A DNA stretch of 64,000 bases from Patiria miniata (Eukaryota > Echinodermata > Asteroidea > Valvatida > Asterinidae), in contig NW_024037047.1 in NCBI RefSeq assembly GCF_015706575.1, forward strand, positions 809,020 through 873,019, written 5' to 3'. The stretch's first letter is position 1. Every line of letters begins with the position of its first letter. Below are positions 42,593 to 54,500 of this stretch, one piece after another. Position numbers and translations under genes: made by a program. The notes below the pieces were generated by a model, which made no database searches, was not told where the DNA came from, and saw only the letters and a list, made by a program, of their open reading frames with translations.

Positions 42593-45500
42593 GTAAGTCG
42601 CATCGTTAAACAATTTGTGTAAAAATATTGGTAATTAATCCTTACCATTTTAGGACCCCTTTCGATCATCATGATCATGTCTATTGAGTATTGTATTACT
42701 ATTATAAGGTTAAAAGACTCGCCAAAACAGCTGACTAAATGACCCTCAAAAGTGACATTCTGATATTTCTTGGCACATTTGAACATTTGGCATTGACACC
42801 TCTTGAACATCAGCAGGTTTAATTTTGTAGAAAGAGGACAGGGCTTTGATTTATGAGTCAATATGAGGGTAAAAGACGGCAAAGACAAACAGAAAATACA
42901 TTAAAAAAGCAAGATGGCGAACTGCAAAAAAAGGTTAGGAAAGTCACATTTTCTTCGAAAGTGCTTTCAAAATTACAACTAAGGCCAAAAAAAAATAAGT
43001 CGGTCTCTGGTCAGTGCGCGCTTCGATTTTAGTCATGCGCGTCGATCTTTTTTTTTTCCAAAATGTTCCGAGGTAGCTCCAACAGCGCCCTCTATTTCCG
43101 CACCTCCTCAATTTTTTTTTACCAAAGAGCACCAAGGAATGGGAAATTGCACCAAGGCAAATGATCGAAAGCATCAAGGTTAATTATGGAGGGCACCAAT
43201 GTACATGAGGACACCAAAAAAGCAAAATAGTACCCACCTTGTACGTACATTTCAAGCTTGAAGAAAAAAAAAACAGCAAAAAAAAAAAAAAAAAGCCGGG
43301 TGGTCGCGTCAATTCCGGAACTTTGGTCTGACCAGAGACCGAATATTTTTTTTTTTGGCCTAACATAAGTTTATCTGAAGTAAAAAGACTGCTCTAGCCT
43401 GCAAAAGTCACTTTGGTACTGGACAGTCATCTGCAAAAGTCAGATTTGAACAGAACTCGTACAAAATAGAGGTGTCCTAAAAGTAAGGATTACCAGAATA
43501 TTGCTCTCTCTCTCTCTCTAGACTCTGAGCTGGCATGTCATTAGCTTGAGTAACTCCAGCTGACATGCTCATATTCATTCACATGAAGCGCTGGAGACAT
43601 AACCTAGTCCATTTTCACCTCTAATGTCCCATCCCAGATTTCATTTACATACCTCATAATTTTTATATATTCAGCAGTCATTCACGAAGCTAATGATCGA
43701 CTTGAAACAGACCACACACAAACAATTGTGAAAAATCTTGACGATTTCGGTGGATTGTCCGTAAAAAAACGCCAGTTCCAACAGCTGTCGTCCATTTTGT
43801 TTTGTTAATTATGTAAATGCATGCATCACGTGATGACATCGAAAAAAAATCTGCGCGCGCGATGTATGTGGGTACCACACTGCTTTCAGGCGTCGCAAGT
43901 GGGTTCAGTTTTCGTCTGGTGCATTGTCGCGGAAAGCAAGACAACAAGAATGCTTTCCACGACAACGCACCAGACGAAAAAGCTGTGGGCACAGTTGTGG
44001 GCACAGCTGGCTTATCAATCGCCCCCAGCCAAAGCATAGCTGTTTCAAGTTACATATAAACAGTCACTGCCAGTCAATCCCGCTTTGTGTAGGCTGGAAG
44101 TTCTTAACTGTTGAAAACAGTCACTAAGTGACTGATTTTGACTGAAAGGACTACATGTAGGCCTACTTGGCACAGAATATAGGCCTATGTTTGCATAAGA
44201 GGGTTAATAAAATTGTTTTTGCGTTTTTTTGTTTCCTGTATTGTTTATGTGTAGGAGGAGGTCTTGCTGTTGGAACAGTTCTGCTTATTGGTAAGGTATA
44301 GCGCCCTCTATCAGCCATGTCTTTGTTTCAGCACATCAATTGTGCTTCAGAACATCAATTGTTACAAATGAAAAATAAGATTATAATTTTTCAGCGAAGT
44401 ACATTTTACATTGGTGGTCCAGTGAAACATTTCCTCAGGCTTTCAAGTATTCCCATATTTGAAAAATCAAACACTTTCGATCTCAGGCTGTGCTCCGTGG
44501 TCATATACATTGTATGGGTCGATGTGGCCGGCAGCCATAGGTGCCTTAATTTACGTGCCAGCGGCCCGACCACATTGTAGCCGCGTCCTTCGCAATTCAG
44601 CATACCAGCTGCGAGTAAGGATGATTAGCCTCCCAAATTATTATTATTATTATATTATTTCCCTATCCGGTTCATTAGTGACTTCGTCGTACACACGCAT
44701 GCACCACTGAATACAAGCGCCCAATGACGTCACACTAACGAACCAGATTTTGTTTTTACCTTGTTCCTACGTTTCCTACTTTTTCCTTGAAATTCCTACA
44801 TTTTCCTACTATTTTGTCCCACAACTCCGAAAAAATGAAATCTCATTGAATATTTGTCATAAATGTGTTACACACTGTCATGTGTAAATCACACAATGAA
44901 GGGCTTGGGCGCAGGAGCACTGCAACTGTACTTCCGAAGTTTAGTTGATGGAGGACAAGTTTTGTGAGTAAAAAACATGCCAAAAGAGGCTTATGATGCT
45001 GTGGACATGGGCGAGCATCAACGAACACTACTCCTGAAAGTCCGCAAAAGACCTACTTTTATCCTGATTTTGTCCTCCAAAGGCCTACTTTTTTCCAGTG
45101 GTTTTGTTTTTTGGTTTTTTTATCCTACTGTTCTCCATTTTCACCTGGGACTGCTTGAAAGCCTGCAGTGCTGATAAAATTGATTAATTTGCCAGTAATT
45201 AGATTAATGCATTTTTACAACCAACCCATATCATGGACAAAATGAACATACTCAGTCATGAAAGCATTTTGTTTTTTTACAGTAAACTCCGGCTAAACCG
45301 ACACCGTACAACTCGTCAAATCGCTCAAGTCGGCCGTCTGACTAAAGTCCCGATTGTCCGTATTGCATTTCCATTGATTTTTTTGTTTCTAAGGTCGGCT
45401 TTTATAAGTCGCCATTTCGCTCAAGTTGTCGTGTTACTCTCGGTCCCCTTTCCATAAAAAGCATTACAAAATCCTTGTGTAAGTCGGCATTAATTAATTA

Positions 45501-48500
45501 ATTAACAAATCAGGCATTGGCATCGACTTCCTGCACTGCGGTTGGTAAAGTGTCGAGTGAAAAGTGGTTTTGCACAGCTCGTGATCGCTGCATGCATCTG
45601 TGTCGAAAAAGGGTGTCCTACTGCATATATCGCATATATATGCATCGTGAGCATATCAATACCAGCACCCCTCTAGGCTGTACGCATGCGCTCTGACCAT
45701 TTTGGGGGCCGTGTTATTGAATGACTACTGCTGCAGTCAATGCGTGGGTGGTAGGCCTATACACCGGACCACGCACTCATTTAATTTGTTACTGTGCACG
45801 TACATGTGTATCGTGGTCTCCACTATCAGTACCCCAACGTGATGATACAGTTCGAGGATTAATTTTGCTGGATTCAACTCAAGCATTAAGGAGATAATCC
45901 AGGGTAAATCGAAGCCAATTAGTGCAATGAATCATGTGCGCAAAAGACCATTCATGTAAGTCCCCAAAATGACGACTTATAGCATATATCGGCATTTGCG
46001 TAAGTCATCACAAATTCTCGGGTCCCGAGAGTGCCGGTTTAGCCGGAGTTTACTGTATTTGATGTTTCAACTTCTTCATTTCTTTTCCTTTGAAGAGGAG
46101 GACACGTATGGCAGTTATGCTCAGCTGCTGTTGAGATACTTCTTAGCTGAAGGCGTCATGACTGGCCACAGTTTGTTTGTAGCAAGCGCCGACGATAAAC
46201 CACAGACAATATTAAAGGTATGTGTACCGGTACATGGAACTCTACAAGAGCTAGATTAACACTGTAGAGACCTTTATCTAGCCCGACTGCGTCTGGCCGT
46301 ACAGTACTATCGCAAGCTCTGTAGTACGGCCAGACGCCCAATGCTTCCACAGAGACTGAATTTTTTTGGCCGCTGATGTAGCGATTTTGCTACATCTTTC
46401 GATCGAGATTATCTTTTCATCCATCTTTTCAGCCAGTGTCCGACAAATGTCATAAACTATGATGCATATTCATTATCTTGCCCAAGCGCGCTCGCATAAT
46501 GCATACATTACAGCTCGGCCGCCATTTTGAAATTGCATGGAGAGCATTTTCGGGACGATATTTGTGGAAGATGAGGACTGAAAGTCGTCTTTTGGCCAGA
46601 TGGATGAAAATATTGAGACCAAAGAACGTTTTTTCGAAAAGGTATGAGTTGCTCTACGACTAGGAACCTTAACTTTGGAAATTTGTGTCCTGGATGAAAA
46701 GATAATCTCGATCGAAAGATGGAGCAACATCGCTACATCAGCGGCCAAAAAAATTCAGTCTCTGTGGAAGCATCGGGCGTCTGGCCTTACTACAGAGCTT
46801 GCGATAGTACTGTACGGCCAGACGCAGTCGGGCTAACCTTTATCATGCTGCCACCATTTCAGTCATGTTCCCTGTATCCAATAACAGTACTGAATAACAC
46901 TATTTTTTGTGCAAAAAGGAACCAGACTATTTTTTTCCTTCCAGCCTCGCTTTGGTTACGTTGATTTGAATGGGAAAGAATCAAGATGGCCGCCACATGA
47001 TAATGGTCTATTGACCTTAACAAGCATTTGCATACTATCACGACCAACCAATATCACCCACAAACCGGTCAGGAACAACGTCTAGGGAAATTCGTAAAAT
47101 CTCCTCCCGAAAAATGGGGGAAACCAGTGCGCATGCGCTTCATCTGCAGGCAATTACGGTCCATTTTCAGTCCCACACACACGACACACCACAAACGAGC
47201 TGACCAGCGAAATTGCACAAAAGGCTTGCTGCATTTTTTTGTACCACTGGAAGAAATGTAAGAGTTGGTTCGGAACTACGATGAAGTGTTTTGAATGCGC
47301 GCTGCATATATTAGGCCAAACAGGTGAGCGCGCATTACACAACCGCTATTTCCGTAAACGTTGTTTCTGACAGTCTGACAGGTTCATGGGTGATATTGAT
47401 TGGTCGTGATAGCGCCCTCTCGCGCTGGCGGGTTATCGCGGTGCCGGGTTATCACAGTGGCTGGTTATTGCGTATCAAACCATAACAACGTCTAGCCCCT
47501 AGACTACAGGCCACGAGGCCATGGCACTCAACGGTAATGAAGTAAACTCATTACTGGACCAAGCCCAGTCTAATGTGGCTTTCGTGAACCCGGGATGCCC
47601 GGGTTCGTATTCATGAGCCCCCTATTAAGATAATGGCTATTTAACCAGTTGACGACCATAAATATGTTCGCACATACTAATAAAACAGGTGGGAGTGCAG
47701 TGGTTTGTCCTTGATAAACAGTCAGGCTATCCCCAGTGTATGTGCGTCTGTTGTCTAGAGCCAGCCTGCCTCCCATCAGAATTTGAGTGACGAGTGATGA
47801 GCCAGTTAAGTGCTGGAAAGCTACCTACAGCTAAGAAAGCCACATTAGACTGGGCTTGGTCCAGTAATGTGCTCTGATCATTGTCAACAGTAAAGTCCAG
47901 CATTTGTGATTTGTGCATTTTGTTCATTTGAAGCAACAAGAGTGCTCAAGATCTAAAGAAGGGTGCTGAACAACTAACCTGATGAAGTTTCAGCTCAGAT
48001 TTAGCTCAGATTTTCAAATCAAAAGTTGCCTGAATCATGTTTTGAATCGGGCCTGAATTCATCGTCCGAGACACGTTCTCACTGAGCCAATATTGCAGCT
48101 ACGCGATATCGCGCACTGATCCAACGAATTATAGCAACCGCATGCGCGTGTGTGTCGTGTCAACGCTTGCGCGCACTTCGCCGAATAACAAAACAAACTA
48201 CCAATTTGAATTTCATATGGTGCTTCTTAAGAAGCACTGTTAAAGGCCTTCTTTTGTTGATTTCTTGAAAATGACAGCTTGCCAGAAAGAATAATTTCAC
48301 AGGGAGTTTAACCCTTACCCTACTAGACCCTCCAACGCATGCCAATATGTGCCTCAAGAAAATCTCCTATGTTTTTTGCATGGCCCTCCAATATCTGCCA
48401 TGTCATTTCAAGGGTAACTGGACAGGCACTCCAATACATGCCACAGAGAACAATGAGAGTCCTCTGATAACAAAGTGAGTGCCCCCAGCTGGTCAGTATC

Positions 48501-51500
48501 AGGCACCCTCCAGGGCCTCCAACTCCTGCCAATTGGAGCCTTCACTGTTAAGACAAACTATCTGCCAATAAACTGCAGCTGGAGGGCATTGGCATAACCA
48601 ACTGACATGCAGTAAACTACCCTCAGAGAGTAAGGGTTAATTACGGCAGCTACTTTTTGGATAGCTGCAAATGATGGACTCTGGCTTTAAAAATAAAAGC
48701 TAGTTTGTTTGTCATTTCAGAATCTTCCATGTCCAGTTGAGGATGACCCAGTCAAAAAGTCGGCTGAGGCAATCAAGAGCAATGAGGGCGCTATGAGCGC
48801 TGAGGATAGGATGAAGATAGCCTGGCGATATGAGCATCTGCCCAAACACCAGGTGAGTCAGCGCTGGTACTGCTAATACAGGCAGTGTTCTCCAGACTGT
48901 AAAAATAACCTGGTGCCCCGCCAAGCTTTCTGAGGCACCTGCCAAACCTTCTGAGGCACCCGCCAAGCTTCAAAAGCTGCCGCCAAGCTTAAAGAGTTGC
49001 CTGCCATGCTTAAAGGGAATATACATCATTTGCTTTTGCTGTAATTTTCAGAAATGGATGGAATTGGGGGGCTGGAAATATATAGCAAATATAGTTACAC
49101 TGACTTTTTTTGAGGTTTTGGGTTCGAAAATGCTATAAAAACCAAGAAAAACAATCATTTTCCTGTAGTCTGGTTCCCTGACTCCATATAAGGAGAAACA
49201 GAGCAGTTAATTAACATACATTGGGGAATTGTAAGGTCAGGGAACCAGTCTAGCTGGCTTGTACCCGTTCATAGGTGTGTAAGCGATTGCAAACAAGTGC
49301 GATGGTCAATTGGGGCCAGTATTTGAAAAAAAGCCAGTTTTTTTTCCAACGCTGGTCGGCCGACCAGCGTTGGAAATTGATACAAAAATACCACTTTTCT
49401 TGAAAATGACAGTATACCAGGTGCCATGATTTTACAGGATGCTTTACACTGTCATTCACTAACAATCCAGCAAGGTATTTCAAAATGATTTGGTAGCTTT
49501 ATTTTTTGATGTTTGCAAATGTTGTATTTTCCCTTTAATATTTCAATAAATTGTAACGCCTTTAATTACCCTCCTATGCAAACATACATTCTGTGCAAAG
49601 TTGTCCTTTCAGTCAAAATCAGTCAAGTGACTGCCTTTAACAGTTAAGAGCACCCAGCCTACATTAAGCAGGATTGACTGGCTGTGACTGTTTATGTGAC
49701 TTGATGCTGCGATGCTTTGACTGTTGGTGATTGATAAGCCGGCTGTGCCTTACGCTTGCCTGCTTTTGTCCGTTGACTGAATTTGACTGGTCAGAGCACT
49801 TGTTGGAAATGTGATCTTAGCTTTGGTGACTAGCCTGTGAAAAAGGCATGGCAGGGGAAGAGGATTGATTCATTGACTGTCTGCGACTGTTTAGACAGCA
49901 GGAGGGTTCATATTTCCAACTCCAAAAAACAATTAAATTGCTTTTATACATGCGGAAATTCCTGATGTCAAACATTTCTGCAAAAAAATAGTTTTCATAA
50001 GATGGAATTTTGCGTCGCGATGGTGTAAATCAAATTAGGTTTTGCCCTTCACCGACGTATAAACACTGTATACTCAGTGTGTTACCTTCCGAGTGAAACT
50101 TGGAAAAAAATCACTCGGGTGGGGCTCGAACCCACGACCTCCTGCTTTCTAGGGCAGATGTCTTACCACTCGACCACTGAGCTAACGGCATCAGTTGGCT
50201 GGTTCGAATCTGATGTACATAGCAGCGGGTACCGCATAAACTATTATAAGATGGAATTTTTGGGTCGGGGTGATATCAATCAAATTAGGTTTTTGCCCTT
50301 CACCGACGTTTAAACACTGTATACTCAGTGTGTTACCTTCCGAGTGAAAGTTGGAAAAAAATCGTTCGGGTGGGGCACGAACCCACGACCTCCTGCTTTC
50401 TAGTGCAGATGTCTTACCACTCGACCACCGAGCTAACGGGATCGGTTGGCTGGTTCGAATCTGATGTACATAGCAGCGGGTAGCGCATTAACTATTCTTA
50501 AGATGGAATTTTGCGTCGGGGTGATGTAAATCAAATTAGGTTTGGCCCTTCAAAATAGTTTGTTGTTAAAATGTTCTGCTTTCATCAGAAGACATACGAT
50601 TTCGTACCTGCTTAGGAGATTTCTGGAATTTGCATTTGCAGTTTGGTACCTACAGGTGAAGGGTTGCCGTTACGGTGACTGCTCTATGTTCCGACACCCC
50701 TATGTTCCGACAACCTAGATTGTGTTACTCCCGGTTAGGGTTAGGGTTAGGGTTAGGAATAGGAATATGTGCAGTCGGAACATAGGGGTGTTGGAACATA
50801 GAGGTGTAAACGCCGTTACAAAACACAAATCTGTCTAAAAGGAATTAATTGCATAACTGTGATGTTTTCAACTGTATCATATTGAACAATTTTTGGTTTG
50901 TTTGGTGTTTTTTTCTTGTAGTCTACCCCATCGACACATCGATTCGGCCATTTCTATGATCTCAGTAAATCAATGCCTGATGACCGATTGTCCAATGTGG
51001 CCTGTCATTGTCTTCATATGACTGACGAGTCTTGGTAAGATTGGCCTGTCTGTTTGTCAGTCTCTGCACTTATCTATATCCATACTTATTCCATTACTTT
51101 CGTCCTTTGCTGGTCCCAGAGTGCCAGCCTACTGTCCTCTCTGTGTGCCTATCTCACTGACTGACTTTTTAACTGACTGAAGCCTGGGGCACGTTTTGGC
51201 GCTGTGACCGTAAACATGTTTCTGGTTCGCGGCCGTTTTGGCGCTTCGGTTACACTAAAATGACGTCATTGTTTCGACCAAAGTTGAACCGAAGTTTCCG
51301 GTCGGTTCACTTATGTTTCAAGATGGCGGAAAGGTATACAAGCTTAGCAGACGACGTTACTTTTTACCATAAATGGGGTTTAAATAGTGGGTTTTTACCT
51401 TCAATTGGTACGAAAGTTGATACAGAATATCAGGCCTACTCTTTTTAGAACTTTAGGGAAACGCTATAAAAAAAAACTCCCACTTTTGCTTTGAATGTTA

Positions 51501-54500
51501 TTGTTAATCATGTCCGGTCGCCGCGTGATTTTTTTGGGTTGTGTGCAGTCACGTAGGCAGTAACATGACGTCATGAATAATTTTCTGGTCAGTCGTTTTC
51601 GCGGTGCACAAGAAACATGTTTCAGGTCACGGCTGTGATGTCAGAAACATGTTCCAGTTCAAGGGCCGCCAAAACGTGCTCCTGGTTCATACTGAATGCG
51701 AATGCGAAACGAATTTGACCTCATGAAATATTTGCTGTGAAATTTGCCCGAGTTGAAACATGTTGAATGAAAGGTTTGCGGAAACACCATGTGCGAATGA
51801 TTTCTCAACTAAGAGAATGGTTCTGAAAAGAACCAGAGGTATAAACTCGACGTTCCGGTCATTATGCTCTGACCGTCTTCAGTCGAGTTTTAACCCTGGG
51901 TCTTTTCATAACCATTCTCTTAGTTGAGAAATCATTTGCACATGGTGTTTCCGCAAACCTTTCATTCATTAGTTTCTCCACCATGCAAAGCCTCAAATCT
52001 TTTTGAAATATGTCAAATTTATGTTGAGTGGTGTCAAATTTATGTGGAGTGCTGTGGCCTCGTGGTTAAGGGCATTGGATTTGTGGTCTGTGGGTAAAGC
52101 TGCGGGTTGTGGGTTCGAGTCCAGCCTGGGGTCATGGTGCGTGTGCCCTTGACCAAGGAACTTTGTCACTCATTGCTTCTCTCCACCCAAGAGTAAATGG
52201 GTACCTGTGAGGGCAGAGATGGTTATTGTGATTGAATTAGCTTCCTTGCGCCTAACAGGCAGCATCGAGCTGTATACTCCCCAGGGAGCTGAGATGGTAT
52301 TTGGAATGTTTAATTGGCCCAATGATCAGGGGTAATAATAATACTGTAAGCGCTGGGATTTAGTTTACTAATAAGAGCGTTCTTAAATGCCAATTATTAT
52401 TATAATATGTTCAACCGTTACGAATTTGCAGTGCGAATACTCCTCATGACGTCACATATTCGTGTTCGCGTTCGCTTTCACGCTGAGCATAATCCAGCCT
52501 TGACTGTCTGACTACCATTTGTGAATTAGACTTGCCTAAGCCTCACCTTGGCCCACAAACTTGACTTTGCTGGTCTAGTGGCCAGCCTACAGCCCTGTTT
52601 GTACAATGTACCTATCTCACTGACTGACAAACACTAGGTTCAGACAGGCGTTCCAGAGTCGCGCCGAACCAAATGAAAGTCTAAGTGCGTCAAAAGTCCG
52701 ACGTCTGAAACAATTTGAAGCGACTTGATGCGCTCGTTGGCGAAAGATCGACTGTTAGAGTCGTTAGAACGACTCAGGAGCGACTTGGTTTCAGACGTCC
52801 CTCTGGTCATGAGCCGAACTCAATGCAAATGTATGTAAATAAGTAGTGACCTTCAAAAATATGGACTACACGCGATGTGTTTACCGTGCTTATAATTTAA
52901 AAGTTTTCTTTTTGCAGATTTCGATGTCGTGTTACAGAGCAAAAACTTACAATAAATGTACGTCCCACTGTCGCCCCAATACAACGCAAGATACATTTTT
53001 TTTAAGCGGAAAACCGAGACTTCCAGTATCCATGTTGTACAGGCACGGCGCAGTCTTGAAATACAAATTGTTCCTACGTGGCGTGATGTGCAAGAGATAA
53101 CGCGAGCGCACATGGTGTACCCGCTAGCTGTCTTCTTCGATACGCGCGCACTTCGCGCAGTAGGCTCTCATTCAGCGTCGATGCATTGATTACGTATTAC
53201 ACGTACAGGCACGGTGCAATCTTGAAATACAAATTTTTCGTACGTGGCGTGACGTGCAAGAGATAACGCGAGTGCACATGGCGTACCTGCTAGCTGTCTT
53301 CTTCGATACGCGCGCACTTCGCGCAGTAGGCTCTCAATCAGCGTCGATGCATTGATTACGTATTACAAGTACAGGCACGGTGCAGTCTTGAAATACAAAT
53401 TTTTCGTACGTGGCGTGACGTGCAAGAGATAACGCGAGCGCACATGGTGTACCCGCTAGCTGTCTTCTTCGATACGCGCGCACCTCGCGCAGTAGGCTCT
53501 CAATCAGCGTCGATGCATTGATTACGTATTACACGTACAGGCACGGTGCAGTCTTGAAATACAAATTTTTCGTACGTGGCGTGACGTGCAAGAGATAACG
53601 CGAGCGCACATGGCGTACCCGCTAGCTGTCTTCTTCGATACGCGCGCACCTCGCGCAGTAGGCTCTCATTCAGCGTCAATGCATTGATTACGTATTATAC
53701 GGCCAGGCGTTTGCGTAGTGAAGGAACGCGCACGCAGCCCATGCATCGACGCTGCACAATGCCGGTTGGTTGCTAAGATCCCGTGTTTGTTGCTTTGTAC
53801 ACAATACTCCAATGTATTAACTCTTTCGCTACGGCAAGCCGCTGGCAGCGGCTCGGTGACGTCGCTGTGAATAAACAGGGTATCCCCATGACGTGTGCCT
53901 TATCTACATAATTTATATCGCATAACCTCTGACCCTGGTTTGAGCCGCTGCCAGCGGCTCTCCGTCTCGCCGGGGTCTGCTGCACGTTATTGTGAGCAGT
54001 TTGTTTACAGAGAGACAATGCAAGATGGCGGCGTCCACATCGGCGGAATTTCCAGCGGTTTATTACGTCCAAACGGGGAAAAATCGGTAAATTAAATTCC
54101 GTAGCAAAAGAGTTAAGTTCGCCTGTCTGAAACCAAAATTCTAATAAGGTCAACCTGTACTCCTAGAACTATGAGGCTCCACGTAGTGGCCCGTGGAGCC
54201 TCATAGTTCTAGGAGTAGTCAACCTGGAATCGCTCCTAATCTATTTGGTTCAACTCTGGAACGCTTTTTGGAACTGCGGGCGACTGACTGAATTACTGAA
54301 TTAGACTTGTGTAATCCTCACCCCGCTAAAGGTAATATACAACATTTGCCGTTGCTGTAAATTTCAGAAATGGATGGATTTGAGGGGGGAGGTGCGTATT
54401 TTACAGCAAATATTGTTAGACTGACTTGTTTAAAGTTTTGTGGCCGTAGATGCTGGAAAAACCAAGAAAAACGATCATGTTCCTGTAGTCTGGTTCCTGA

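Larger units (their letters stand above)
52636..54275. mobile_element. Possible larger element enclosing a 166-bp array
   Basis: The left word CAGGCGTTCCAGAGTCGCG..AACCAAAT recurs inverted at the right (ATTTGGTTCAACTCTGGAACG). Between them lie the tandem array and a short palindrome. No transposase was seen, and the ends are diverged, so the call is tentative. Confidence 0.4.

Noticed and set aside
50118-50200. Functional tRNA gene on the minus strand
   Set aside because: Boxes A and B are good, but the 5' and 3' acceptor segments do not pair and the unit is in tandem with a diverged copy.
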